Shown here piece by piece: positions 44,690 to 53,332 of a stretch of 64,000 nt of DNA. Position numbers and translations under genes: made by a program. Source of the DNA: JABDGV01 sp964577935 (GTDB lineage: Bacteria > Chlamydiota > Chlamydiia > Chlamydiales > FEN-1388); the NCBI GenBank assembly GCA_964577935.1, contig CAZOAJ010000001.1:62001-126000 (forward strand). Direction: 5' to 3'. Within the stretch, counting starts at the first letter, position 1, and each line of letters begins with the position of its first letter. Under the pieces are notes generated by a model. It saw only the letters and a program-made list of their open reading frames with translations. It was not told the DNA's origin and did not search any database.

Positions 44690-45775
44690 ATGGCAGTCCA
44701 AGATTTTTTAAATAAACTTCTGCAGTCGTCAACGCGAAGTTTGACTCGTTTTAAAGGCGTTTTTTCATCCGATATCGGTATTGATTTGGGCACTGCTAAT
44801 ACCTTAGTGTATGTTAGAGGTCGAGGGGTAGTGCTTGCCGAACCATCTGTGGTTGCAGTTGATTCAATCACAGGCGAAGTTTTGGCCGTAGGTCACAAAG
44901 CAAAAGCGATGCTTGGTAAGACGCCGAGAAAAATACACGCTGTCCGTCCTATGAAAGATGGTGTTATTGCTGATTTTGAAATTGCCGAAGGGATGCTTAA
45001 GGCTCTTATTCAGCGGGTTACTCCAACAAGAAGTCTTTTTCGTCCAAGGATTCTTATAGCTGTTCCTTCTGGTATTACAGGAGTTGAAAAGCGAGCAGTT
45101 GAAGACTCCGCTCTTCATGCGGGAGCACAAGAAGTTCTCCTCATTGAAGAGCCGATGGCTGCGGCTATTGGGGTTGATTTGCCCGTCCATGAGCCTTCAG
45201 CAAGCATGATAATTGATATCGGGGGCGGTACCACTGAGATTGCTATTATTTCTTTGGGCGGTATTGTTGAGTCGAGATCTCTTCGTGTTGCTGGAGATGA
45301 ATTTGATGAGTGTATCGTCAATTACATGCGCCGCACGTATAACTTGATGATCGGTCCAAGGACGGCTGAAGAGATCAAAATTGCCATCGGCTCTGCGTTT
45401 CCTTTAGGAGAACACGAACTTGAAATGGAAGTAAAGGGACGCGATCAGGTCTCAGGACTTCCTGTAACAAGAAGAATTAATTCGGTTGAAATCCGTGAAT
45501 GCCTCTCTGAGCCTATCCAGCAAATTATCGATGCTGTCAAGCTTACCCTTGAAAAATGTCCTCCGGAACTTGCTGCAGATTTAGTCGAGCGAGGCATGGT
45601 AGTGGCCGGCGGCGGCGCTTTGATCAGAGGTCTTGATAAAGCATTAAATAAAGAGACAGGGCTTCCTGTTACAGTTGCTCCAAATCCGCTTTTGGCGGTC
45701 TGTCTTGGCACAGGAAAGGCTTTGGATTACCTTGATCGATTTAAAAAACGCAAACAGCTTGTCGGAGCTCCATAA
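44690..45775 (+). CDS. mreB: Rod-shape actin homologue MreB
   Basis: A 361-residue actin-like ATPase. Phosphate 1 motif IGIDLGTANTLVYV, adenosine motif MIIDIGGGTTEIAI, and GMVVAGGGALIRGLD near the C-terminus. An amphipathic N-terminal stretch (QDFLNKLLQSSTRSLTRF) could bind the membrane. In chlamydiae, which lack FtsZ, MreB organises septal peptidoglycan. AGGA lies before the ATG. The stop overlaps the next start as TAATG, so it is translationally coupled to pckG. Same pair as CT709-CT710. Confidence 0.98.
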   Translation: MAVQDFLNKLLQSSTRSLTRFKGVFSSDIGIDLGTANTLVYVRGRGVVLAEPSVVAVDSITGEVLAVGHKAKAMLGKTPRKIHAVRPMKDGVIADFEIAEGMLKALIQRVTPTRSLFRPRILIAVPSGITGVEKRAVEDSALHAGAQEVLLIEEPMAAAIGVDLPVHEPSASMIIDIGGGTTEIAIISLGGIVESRSLRVAGDEFDECIVNYMRRTYNLMIGPRTAEEIKIAIGSAFPLGEHELEMEVKGRDQVSGLPVTRRINSVEIRECLSEPIQQIIDAVKLTLEKCPPELAADLVERGMVVAGGGALIRGLDKALNKETGLPVTVAPNPLLAVCLGTGKALDYLDRFKKRKQLVGAP

Positions 45776-47604
45776 TGGCTTTTGTATCAACTGCTCAAAG
45801 ATTGATTCCAAAGACAGGTATTCCAAGTCTTGACACTTGGGTCGAATCTGTAGTTTATCAAACTCGCCCTAAATCGGTGGAAATCATCGATGGAAGTATT
45901 GAGCAGTACCAAGCTTTATGTACGACACTTCTTGAAAAAAAGACCTTTATTCGACTGAATCAAGAGCTGAGACCAAATAGTTTTCTTGCTCGATCAAATC
46001 CCGAGGATGTTGCCCGGGTTGAAGAGCGAACATTCACATGCACCAAATCGAAAGAGGAAGCAGGCCCTACAAATAATTGGGTAGATCCTTCCGAAATGAG
46101 AAATCGCTTAAATTCACTCCTTGATGGGGCTATGGAAGGTCGAACCATGTACGTTGTCCCCTTCTGCATGGGGCCTGTGGGATCGTCGTTTTCTCGATAC
46201 GGAGTCGAAATTACTGATTCAGCGTACGTCGCTGCAAGTCTATTTCTCATGACTCGCCTAGGGGTTGATGTTTTAAGGCAGCTTTCAGTTCAACCGTACT
46301 ATGTGAAGTGTCTCCATTCTGTAGGTTGTCCTTTACTTCCAGGGCAAGAGGATGTTTCTTGGCCTTGCAATCCCGAAGAGCAGTACATTGTTCAATTTCC
46401 TGAGACTATGGAAGTTGTCTCGTTTGGAAGTGGATATGGTGGTAATGCGTTACTCAATAAAAAATGTTTTGCTTTGAGAATTGCTTCTTGGCTTGGTTTA
46501 AAAGAGGGTTGGCTTGCAGAGCACATGCTTTTGATTGGTGTAACAAATCCAAAGGGAGAGAAGAAGTATATTGCAGCTTCCTTCCCAAGTGCATGTGGTA
46601 AGACAAACCTTGCTATGCTTTCTCCAAAGCTGGAAGGATGGAAAGTGGAATGTGTTGGAGATGATATCTCCTGGCTTTTCTGGGATAAGAATGGTGTTTT
46701 GCGTGCGGTTAATCCGGAAGCTGGTTTTTTTGGAGTGGCTCCAGGAACATCCATGGAAAGTAACCCTGTTGCGATGAAGACAATTCAACATGATACGATC
46801 TTTACAAATGTTGGATTATCACCTGAGGGAGATGTGTTTTGGGAGGGGATGGACAACATGCCTCAAGAAGGAATTTCTTGGCTTGGAGCTCCCTGGACTC
46901 GAGATGCATCATTGAAGGCAGCGCAGCCTAATGCTCGATTCACAGTTAAAGTTGATCAATGCCCAACTCTTGATTCCGCTTGGAATAGCCCAGAGGGGGT
47001 TCCGGTTTCAGCGATTCTTTTTGGAGGAAGACGATCAGCTCTTGTTCCTCTGGTCCGAGAAGCTCGTTCGTGGGAAGAGGGTGTTCTTTATGGGGCTATG
47101 ATGTCTTCAGAGACAACAGCGGCCGCTAAGGGGTCGATTGGGGCTCTTCGTCATGATCCCTTTGCAATGCTTCCTTTCTGTGGATATAATATGGGTGATT
47201 ATTTCAATCATTGGCTCGATTTTGCTCAGGATTCAAAAAAATCTTCAAAAAAACCTTCGAATAAAAAGCTCCCTCGAATCTATGCAGTGAACTGGTTTAG
47301 GAAGAAATCAGACGGTTCATTTGCTTGGCCTGGATTTGGAGATAATATACGAGTTATTGAATGGATTTTTAATCGGCTTGAGCAGCAAGTAAAGGCTATT
47401 GAAAGTCCTATTGGTAATATCCCATGTGAGGCCGATTTAAACCTTGAGGGGCTCAAGTGCTCGTATTCAGATCTTTTTTCATTTGATCGAGATCTATGGA
47501 AGAAGGAAGTTACTGGGCTCGTTGATTATTTTGCGAAATTTCAGTCTCATTTTCCTGCTGCTTTGCATAATGAGTTACATAAGCTTGAACTCAATCTTTC
47601 ATGA
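45775..47604 (+). CDS. pckG: Phosphoenolpyruvate carboxykinase (GTP)
   Basis: A 609-residue GTP-type PEPCK converting oxaloacetate and GTP to PEP, CO2 and GDP. Motifs: substrate-binding YVVPFCMGPVGS, HSVGCP, kinase P-loop FPSACGKTNLAM near 275 with the reactive Cys, metal-binding GDDISWLFW, and ILFGGRRS. Full length. The start overlaps the mreB stop by one base. It allows gluconeogenesis from TCA intermediates, as in Chlamydia. Confidence 0.98.
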   Translation: MAFVSTAQRLIPKTGIPSLDTWVESVVYQTRPKSVEIIDGSIEQYQALCTTLLEKKTFIRLNQELRPNSFLARSNPEDVARVEERTFTCTKSKEEAGPTNNWVDPSEMRNRLNSLLDGAMEGRTMYVVPFCMGPVGSSFSRYGVEITDSAYVAASLFLMTRLGVDVLRQLSVQPYYVKCLHSVGCPLLPGQEDVSWPCNPEEQYIVQFPETMEVVSFGSGYGGNALLNKKCFALRIASWLGLKEGWLAEHMLLIGVTNPKGEKKYIAASFPSACGKTNLAMLSPKLEGWKVECVGDDISWLFWDKNGVLRAVNPEAGFFGVAPGTSMESNPVAMKTIQHDTIFTNVGLSPEGDVFWEGMDNMPQEGISWLGAPWTRDASLKAAQPNARFTVKVDQCPTLDSAWNSPEGVPVSAILFGGRRSALVPLVREARSWEEGVLYGAMMSSETTAAAKGSIGALRHDPFAMLPFCGYNMGDYFNHWLDFAQDSKKSSKKPSNKKLPRIYAVNWFRKKSDGSFAWPGFGDNIRVIEWIFNRLEQQVKAIESPIGNIPCEADLNLEGLKCSYSDLFSFDRDLWKKEVTGLVDYFAKFQSHFPAALHNELHKLELNLS

Positions 47605-47620
47605 TGGCTAGTTTGTGCAA

Positions 47621-49213
47621 ATGAATCCAATACAGATGCATAAACATCATTCCTTGGGGGTATCGCCAAAGCGGAAATTGCTGGTTCTCGCCTTTTTGAG
47701 TCTTGTCGGAAATATCGTTCTTGTTTTGGCATATTTTGCTAGTGACTGGAAGCACTTTTCCTCGAAACCTCTCTTTGAGCTTCCTGTTTCTGTATATACC
47801 CCGCAAGTTTCAAGAAATCTTGAAATGCGACTTGTCGAGCTTTGGCAACAGCCATTTGATCTTCTTGTCCAGGATGTACAAAATAGCAATCATGATATCT
47901 CGGGCTTTTCACGCGGTGAGCTTGCTTTAGCTGTCCTAAAAGCTCGCGATGATGTTGATATTTCTGATTTTGGATCCCAGATAAAATGGGTTTCCTATGC
48001 GCTTTCAAAAACAGCTTCTTTACCTCTGAATAGCTTTTCGATAGAAATCCCAGTTGATGTAGAAAATCTTCCACAGATTGCTTCAGATCTTAAGCGAGTA
48101 GCGGCTCCTTTTGGTCTGAGAGGGTTGTTTACTCGCTTGAAGAATGACCAATCTCAAATCGACGTAAAAAATACTTTTCTTCGTACAGACGAATGGCTTG
48201 GATTTGACAAAGTCTTTTCTCCAATCGCAAAAGATCAAACATATGCACTTGCTTTTGGGCTTTCATGGGATCAATTTGATTCGATTGTGAAAAGAATTAG
48301 AAATGGGGAATCGATTCCTCTCGAGTTGCAACTGCTCCAGTGGTCTAAGGAAGGTGTGTGTCCTGCAGCTCAACTGCTTGCGCAGTCATCGCGTGATGTT
48401 ATTTGTTCTGATTTTAGTGATTCGGATGTTCTCTATATCCTTGGAGCTCTTCCTCATAATGAAGACTGTGCCGCTCTTTTGGCGGTAGCTTTATTAAAGG
48501 CGCCTCGAAAACCACAAGTTTGGAATGCTTGTCGGAAAATTTTGAGTGTTAGGCTTCAAGATGAATCTCTCATCACCCTTCCCCGAGAAGATCTTTTTAA
48601 AAAGCTCGGGCTCATTTCTCTTTCCGAAACTGAGGCAGAAAAAAATAATAGAGGGTTGGAAAATAAGGCTAAGATTGATGTCAGAGTTATTGAGACGAAA
48701 GATCAGCAAAAACAATTTGTTGAGACAAATTTAAGCCAGGTAAAACAGATAGGATCCACGAAGAAAGACGATCCAAAAACCACAGGAGTCTCAAGTGGCT
48801 CTCAAGCCGGAGGTCAATCAAAGGTTCAATCAAAGAGTCAATCAAATCTGCCTTCTGCAAACAAGCGAACTTCAGTGCTTCCTCATGTCAGCTATGTTGT
48901 GCAAAAAAGCGAGTCGCTCCAGGCTATTGCTAAGTCGCTTAATATCCCGCTTATAGAATTAAAGAAGCTTAATCCTCATTTGGCTTCTTGTCCAAAATTG
49001 GCTCCTGGAACGTTCGTAAAGGTTCCTCAGAAAAAGAATCAAGGAACTTCATCGACTGGTTCGCCTTCAAGTTCATCTTCAACGAACAGTTCGGCTGCTC
49101 GATCTCCTCAAGGAAATCAATCCCGCCCGGATGCCAAGGGGCGCAGCGGACCAACCGTTTCAGGACGAGCCAAAACGCAGAATACCAAGACCTCTTCGAA
49201 AACGCCTCAATAG
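47621..49213 (+). CDS. Membrane-anchored LysM-domain protein
   Basis: A roughly 530-residue protein with one N-terminal membrane span (LLVLAFLSLVGNIVLVLAYFA, near 20-45). A helical region of 300 residues has no known domain. An S/K/Q-rich linker and one LysM domain follow (about 425-470: SYVVQKSESLQAIAKSLNIP, IELKKLNPHLASC, LAPGTFVKVP), then a Ser/Thr-rich tail. LysM binds peptidoglycan-type glycans, fitting its place after mreB. No strong SD; ATGs at 47621 and 47636 are both possible. The last 245 bases lie opposite yidD. Confidence 0.82.
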   Translation: MNPIQMHKHHSLGVSPKRKLLVLAFLSLVGNIVLVLAYFASDWKHFSSKPLFELPVSVYTPQVSRNLEMRLVELWQQPFDLLVQDVQNSNHDISGFSRGELALAVLKARDDVDISDFGSQIKWVSYALSKTASLPLNSFSIEIPVDVENLPQIASDLKRVAAPFGLRGLFTRLKNDQSQIDVKNTFLRTDEWLGFDKVFSPIAKDQTYALAFGLSWDQFDSIVKRIRNGESIPLELQLLQWSKEGVCPAAQLLAQSSRDVICSDFSDSDVLYILGALPHNEDCAALLAVALLKAPRKPQVWNACRKILSVRLQDESLITLPREDLFKKLGLISLSETEAEKNNRGLENKAKIDVRVIETKDQQKQFVETNLSQVKQIGSTKKDDPKTTGVSSGSQAGGQSKVQSKSQSNLPSANKRTSVLPHVSYVVQKSESLQAIAKSLNIPLIELKKLNPHLASCPKLAPGTFVKVPQKKNQGTSSTGSPSSSSSTNSSAARSPQGNQSRPDAKGRSGPTVSGRAKTQNTKTSSKTPQ

Positions 49214-49328
49214 CATATGCAGAGCAGCTTGGGTAAAATCTACAATTTATTCCAAGCATTGGACTTATGCACTTCTGATAAAATCTGATCAGATAAAGCG
49301 CTATGTGCTTGATGATTAGTGATACCAT
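48969..49328 (-). CDS. yidD: Membrane protein insertion efficiency factor YidD
   Basis: A 119-residue protein from the ATG at 49328 (MVSLIIKHIALYLIRFYQ). It carries the full YidD signature: FYQKCISPMLG, CRFYPSCSAYAIEAF, LVLKRLVRCAPWHPGG. YidD helps YidC insert inner-membrane proteins. The ATG overlaps the end of the RMD1-like gene by 13 bases, suggesting coupling. After GGIDF there is a tail of about 45 residues longer than usual. The gene from 49213 downward is antisense to the LysM gene, including part of the conserved core. Confidence 0.93.
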   Translation of the reverse strand: MVSLIIKHIALYLIRFYQKCISPMLGINCRFYPSCSAYAIEAFSKRSWYSAFWLVLKRLVRCAPWHPGGIDFLEEIEQPNCSLKMNLKANQSMKFLDSFSEEPLRTFQEPILDKKPNED

Positions 49329-50143
49329 ACGAGTTCGTGAAATATTGAGATAATTACCTCGATGACAATAAGCCAAATGATGATCCACTCAAGTTTGCTT
49401 GAGTGTTGGTGGTTTAACTCGTTTCCGAGCATTTCAAAGAGATCGTGAACGATATCAAGTCTCTGATTAAGTACTTGAAGCCTTGGGCCTAAATCCAAGT
49501 GGTTAGCGATCATTCGATAAAGAGGTTCTAATTCTGAATGCTCCCAGAAGTACTCCGGAACATCCAAAATGTCTAAGTGGAGGTTAATTGAGGTGCGCTC
49601 GATAAAAAGCTCACCCATTTTTTTTCGGATTTCATTCTTAGACAGTGGGATCTTGCCTTTTAACGCAAGTTGAACAGGAATATTTCGTGTGCTTGATATG
49701 GTTTTTTGAATGATTGTTTCAAAGGAGGTGAGCTTAACGGACTGCGCAAGACCATGAGAAATGGCAAGTCGAAATTGGAGGTCTTCTCCAGGAAGTATGA
49801 TTTCTTCTTCAACTATTGCTTGCTTGTCTCCGAAAAAGAAGGTCATTGTTTCCTTCTCGATCGAATCGTAGGGATTTTCTTCAAAAGGTTTTATCTGCTC
49901 TAAAATTTTAGCTTCATCATCTCTAGAAAAGCCCCAAAAGACAGCAACTCCATAGGAGAAGAAGAAGACATCTTTAATATTGCTTCCAGATGAACAATCA
50001 ATGTGAATTACATCTCGAAAAAGAGAAACATTATATTGGTTTCTATAGAGATCAAGAATGTCCTTGATGCGATAGCCTAATGCAGTGCTGTAGGCTACTG
50101 CGCGGTTCTTGGCTTGCTGGTAGAAGACTTCTTCCCGAGACAT
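49316..50143 (-). CDS. RMD1/DUF155-family protein
   Basis: A 275-residue protein of the RMD1 (DUF155) family, known from yeast Rmd1 and mitochondrial RMND1 and present in some bacteria. Family hallmarks: FFFSYGVAVFWGF near 78-90, ISHGLAQSVKL, RTSINLHLDILDVPEYFWE and LEPLYRMIANHLDL. The C-terminus has one membrane span (LEWIIIWLIVIEVIISIF), giving a tail-anchored arrangement. Bacterial function is unknown; RMND1 supports mitochondrial translation. It overlaps yidD by 13 bases. Confidence 0.9.
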   Translation of the reverse strand: MSREEVFYQQAKNRAVAYSTALGYRIKDILDLYRNQYNVSLFRDVIHIDCSSGSNIKDVFFFSYGVAVFWGFSRDDEAKILEQIKPFEENPYDSIEKETMTFFFGDKQAIVEEEIILPGEDLQFRLAISHGLAQSVKLTSFETIIQKTISSTRNIPVQLALKGKIPLSKNEIRKKMGELFIERTSINLHLDILDVPEYFWEHSELEPLYRMIANHLDLGPRLQVLNQRLDIVHDLFEMLGNELNHQHSSKLEWIIIWLIVIEVIISIFHELVWYH

Positions 50144-50261
50144 GATGACAACATCTTTTTGAATACCAGTACTTTAACCGAAATAACCCATTTTTTGCGA
50201 AGAAGCTCAGCCATCTGAGATGCCACGATAGGAATCAGATTTTGTATTTTTCGAAAAACAT

Positions 50262-50291
50262 TTGCAGAAAATAAGCCATTTTGAGTAGAGT
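50262..50291 (+). promoter_or_regulatory. Putative promoter of tRNA-Leu
   Basis: TTGCAG (50262-50267) and TAGAGT (50286-50291) are 18 bp apart and end 20 bp before the tRNA, the right geometry for a housekeeping-sigma promoter. Read from sequence only. Confidence 0.5.
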
Positions 50292-50311
50292 TACTGGCAC
50301 AAACTCGAAAT

Positions 50312-50395
50312 GCGAAAGTGGCGGAATTGGTATACGCGCTACTTTGAGGTGGTAGTGAGGGTGACCTCGTGGGGGTTCAAGTCCCCCCTTTCGCA
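50312..50395 (+). tRNA. tRNA-Leu(GAG)
   Basis: An 84-nt class II tRNA. Acceptor GCGAAAG pairs with CTTTCGC, discriminator A. D arm TGGCGGAATTGGTATACGC, anticodon stem CTACT/GGTAG with loop TTGAGGT (GAG), a long variable arm and T arm GGTTCAAGTCC. The opposite strand carries the end of the RecO-like reading frame. Confidence 0.96.
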
Positions 50396-51022
50396 ATACT
50401 TCTTAAGCTTTTCCGAATCAATTTTTGTCCCAAGAAATCGTACTAAACGTTCAAGTAAGCCTTCTTGCGCTTTTGTTTCTTTTCTCTCGTTCTGAGTTTG
50501 ATTCATAATTTGAACAAGCGAGTCTAACTGGTCGTTATTTAAGAGAACTTCATTTGGAAGTTCTTCATCGCTAATAAGTTCCTGAAGAGAAAATCCAAGT
50601 GTTTCTGAAATTGCGCAACAGGCATAGATCAGCGGAGTTTTCCAGTCATAGAATTCCGATTCTTTTGCAAGCGTTGAGATCAATAGGTCCCATAGAGCTG
50701 AAGTTGGCTGTTCATTTTGCGTTTCTTCAATCAGAAGTTTGATTGTCCACCAAAGCATGGGAAAGTGAGGCGATTTTTGGCTAAATGAGTGGGCGCATTC
50801 AATGTCAAATGCCCTATAAAGCCCTCCAGTTCCTTGCACAGAGCATTTAATTCCTAGGGGTGCAAAATGGAGGTGTTTTGTCGTCTTGCTGTTATACCAG
50901 ATGACCGAAATAGATCCTTTTTCGCGAGTAAAAAGTAATGCAATCGTCTTCGTATCATGATAAGGATACGTTTTTATGAGAAGGGCGCGAATTTGTGTAA
51001 TTTCTTGTTTGGCAAAATCCAT
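50339..51022 (-). CDS. RecO-like protein with tRNA-encoded tail
   Basis: A 227-residue protein. The N-terminus (ALLIKTYPYHDTKTIALLFTREKGSISVIWY) resembles the OB-fold start of RecO, which loads RecA onto SSB-coated DNA in the RecF pathway. The helical rest is compatible in length with RecO but I see no zinc cysteines. The final 19 or so residues (ERGDLNPHEVTLTTTSK) are the antisense reading of tRNA-Leu, because no stop codon intervenes before the tRNA. The RecO assignment is tentative. Confidence 0.5.
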   Translation of the reverse strand: MDFAKQEITQIRALLIKTYPYHDTKTIALLFTREKGSISVIWYNSKTTKHLHFAPLGIKCSVQGTGGLYRAFDIECAHSFSQKSPHFPMLWWTIKLLIEETQNEQPTSALWDLLISTLAKESEFYDWKTPLIYACCAISETLGFSLQELISDEELPNEVLLNNDQLDSLVQIMNQTQNERKETKAQEGLLERLVRFLGTKIDSEKLKKYCERGDLNPHEVTLTTTSK

Positions 51023-51076
51023 GTGAAGATGATAGCATTCTTTTGCAACAAATCAAGAGTTTATCTTTTGTGTTAT

Positions 51077-51150
51077 GCACCGATAGCTCAATCGGATAGA
51101 GTACCTGGCTTCGAACCAGGTGGTTAGAGGTTCGAGCCCTCTTCGGTGCA
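51077..51150 (+). tRNA. tRNA-Arg(TCG)
   Basis: A 74-nt cloverleaf. Acceptor GCACCGA pairs with TCGGTGC, discriminator A. D arm AGCTCAATCGGATAGAGT, anticodon stem CCTGG/CCAGG with loop CTTCGAA (TCG, i.e. UCG in RNA), and T arm GGTTCGAGCCC. A short T run follows at 51152. Confidence 0.97.
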
Positions 51151-51217
51151 GTTTTTCTCTTCTTGATAGAGTGCGTAAAATCTCTCGTTCATAAATATCA
51201 ATCGATAATTTCTCTCC

Positions 51218-52321
51218 ATGAGCCAAACTCTTCAGTCTAAACCTTCGATTTTTTCCTACACGTCTGCTGAGTTCATGGAACAGCAATATAGAGAACATGG
51301 CCGTGGAAAGCTTCATGCTTTGCATTTGTACAAATCCTACATGAAAAAAGGTGTTTGGGACGATCTCGATCCCATGTTTTCGAACGCAAAAAACCTTTAT
51401 CAACTCATCTCTGATTCGTGCGATCGATCGCAGGTGCAAATTTCAAATCACCTTAAAGAGGGTGAAACCGAAAAGTTCATTTTTTCAACGCAAGATGGAT
51501 ATTTGTTCGAATCTGTTGCTATCCCGATGCAGCATGGGCGTACGCTGTGCGTTTCGTCCCAAGTTGGATGTAAAATGGGGTGTGTTTTTTGTGAAACAGG
51601 AAGAATGGGTCTTTTGCGAAATTTAGAGCCTTTTGAGATAGTTCAACAGGCATTTATTACGAAAATTGTTAAGGGAATTCCTGTCCATAATATCGTTTTT
51701 ATGGGGATGGGGGAGCCATTTGATAATTATGATTCCGTAATGCAATCGATCGATATATTGACAGATCAAAATGGCTTAGCCTTTGGTATGGGTAATATTA
51801 CTGTTTCTACAAGCGGTAAAACAGAAGGTGTTTATCGTTTGGCGGATGATCGACAAAAAACTTGTAATCTTGCAGTGTCTCTCAATGCTGCACAGAGCGA
51901 TTTGAGAACAAAGCTTATGCCCTATAACAGAAGGGAGGGGCTGGATCAGCTCCATCAATCTATTGCTTACTATAACAGGGCAAAAGGGAAGGAAGTGATG
52001 ATTGCCTATGTTATGATGGATGGCGTAAACTCAACCCTTGAACATGCAGAAAGTTTGTTTCAATTTATTCAAGGGCTTGAAGTCCGCATAAATCTTATTC
52101 CCTATAATCCTCAACGAAACGATCGCTTCAAACGGCCTTTAGATGAAACTATTGAGCTCTTTTCTCAATTTTTACAATCCAAAGGAGTTCAGGTTTTGTA
52201 TAGAAAAACTAGGGGTTCTTCGATCATGGCAGCTTGCGGGCAGCTTGGCGGTAAAAAACAGCAAGGAAGTTTGCCTTTACAGGTGCATTCTGAAGTTGAA
52301 GTCTCTAAAAATAAAGAATAA
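51218..52321 (+). CDS. rlmN: RlmN-type radical SAM RNA methyltransferase
   Basis: A 367-residue radical-SAM enzyme that methylates C2 of A2503 in 23S rRNA, and often A37 of some tRNAs. The cluster motif CKMGCVFCETGRMG is near residue 122. MGMGEPFDNYD, NITVSTSGKTEG and SLNAAQSDLRTKLMP mark the SAM-binding barrel. The C-terminal methyl-accepting cysteine is in MAACGQLGG. Cfr-type proteins are related and cannot be fully excluded. Start ATG 68 bp after tRNA-Arg, without a clear SD. Confidence 0.9.
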   Translation: MSQTLQSKPSIFSYTSAEFMEQQYREHGRGKLHALHLYKSYMKKGVWDDLDPMFSNAKNLYQLISDSCDRSQVQISNHLKEGETEKFIFSTQDGYLFESVAIPMQHGRTLCVSSQVGCKMGCVFCETGRMGLLRNLEPFEIVQQAFITKIVKGIPVHNIVFMGMGEPFDNYDSVMQSIDILTDQNGLAFGMGNITVSTSGKTEGVYRLADDRQKTCNLAVSLNAAQSDLRTKLMPYNRREGLDQLHQSIAYYNRAKGKEVMIAYVMMDGVNSTLEHAESLFQFIQGLEVRINLIPYNPQRNDRFKRPLDETIELFSQFLQSKGVQVLYRKTRGSSIMAACGQLGGKKQQGSLPLQVHSEVEVSKNKE

Positions 52322-52410
52322 GTTTGAATAGAGGCTTGCTATCAATTCTTCACTCGGAGCAGTCTGGCATCGGAAATATATTCATCTTGTTCCGACAAAT
52401 GAGGAGCTGT

Positions 52411-53061
52411 ATGACAACGCGAAAAGAGAGAATTGCTGAGTTTGACCAAGGGTACAACATCACAGTAAGTGGACGTAATGTTCATATTACCGAGGGAATG
52501 AAGCAGCATGCTATCGATAAACTTTCTAAACTTGAACGTTTTGGGAATCGCATTGTAGACATAGCTGTAACTATGGATATTCAAAAACTTGATAATCGTG
52601 TTGATATTGTCATCAAGTATGGCCATACCATTATCAAGAGCCATGGTTCAAGCACTGATATGTATGTGTCTATTGATATGGCGGTAGATAAGCTTCAGGC
52701 TCAGCTGGTAAAGTATAAAAGCAAGCTTGATGATCATCATGCTAAGGGGCATCCGGTTGTTGATGTTCCTATGAAGATATATGGTGTCAATATCGATTAT
52801 GAGGTCCCAGTTGACGAGGTTTTCGAGGTCAATAGTGAAATTGAATCGGAGACCAAGCAGCGTCAAGTTGATCGATTTAAACCACATCGTATAGTAAAGG
52901 TAGAAACAAGACCTTTGAAAATCCTGACTGACGAAGAAGCTATCATGAAAATGGAGCTTTCTCAAGATCCTTTGATGATTTTCCGTTCAGAAATGGATCG
53001 TCGCCTTAAAGTTATCTGGCGCCTAGAGGATGGTAACTTTGGTATTGTTGAGCCTGAGTAA
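52411..53061 (+). CDS. hpf: Ribosome hibernation promoting factor, long form
   Basis: A 216-residue long-form HPF that dimerises 70S ribosomes into inactive 100S particles. The N-terminal domain (YNITVSGRNVHITEGMKQHAI, then ERFGNRIVDIAVTMDIQK) binds the 30S A/P site. The C-terminal dimerisation domain shows LTDEEAIMKMELS and VIWRLEDGNFGIVEP. The ATG at 52411 with GAGGAG five bases upstream is chosen over the longer frame beginning at 52324. A strong terminator follows. In a biphasic chlamydia it would suit silencing of ribosomes in the infectious form. Confidence 0.94.
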   Translation: MTTRKERIAEFDQGYNITVSGRNVHITEGMKQHAIDKLSKLERFGNRIVDIAVTMDIQKLDNRVDIVIKYGHTIIKSHGSSTDMYVSIDMAVDKLQAQLVKYKSKLDDHHAKGHPVVDVPMKIYGVNIDYEVPVDEVFEVNSEIESETKQRQVDRFKPHRIVKVETRPLKILTDEEAIMKMELSQDPLMIFRSEMDRRLKVIWRLEDGNFGIVEPE

Positions 53062-53071
53062 AAGTCCAGAT

Positions 53072-53134
53072 AAACCCCATGGTATGAAGATATGCCTCTA
53101 ATATGAGGTGAGTTTTCGATATGGGGTTTTTTTT
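53072..53134 (+). terminator. Terminator after hpf
   Basis: AAACCCCAT (53072-53080) pairs with ATGGGGTTT (53121-53129), with an inner CCTC/GAGG stem and a run of eight T. Ten bases after the hpf stop codon. Confidence 0.85.
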
Positions 53135-53332
53135 ATTTATTCGTGTTACATGACAAGATCTCTGGCATGTTTTGAATATGACGTATGTAAGAGGTCCCAA
53201 TTAAGCAGCTGGCATATAAAAGTGAGTCTTTTTTTGCTTCTCTGTTGCTTTGAGTGGATTCCGTGGGGTGTGCTTCAAAAGAGATTGTCAGGTTTTGAGT
53301 AGCTTGAGCTGTTGAGAGATTTTTTATGCCGG

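Noticed and set aside
50292..50312. TGGCAC followed by GAAATGC, sigma-54-like
   Set aside because: The -12 element does not match TTGC at the right spacing, and a housekeeping promoter lies just upstream.
50310..50495. Small plus-strand frame running through tRNA-Leu
   Set aside because: It is made of the tRNA sequence and the antisense of the RecO-like gene.
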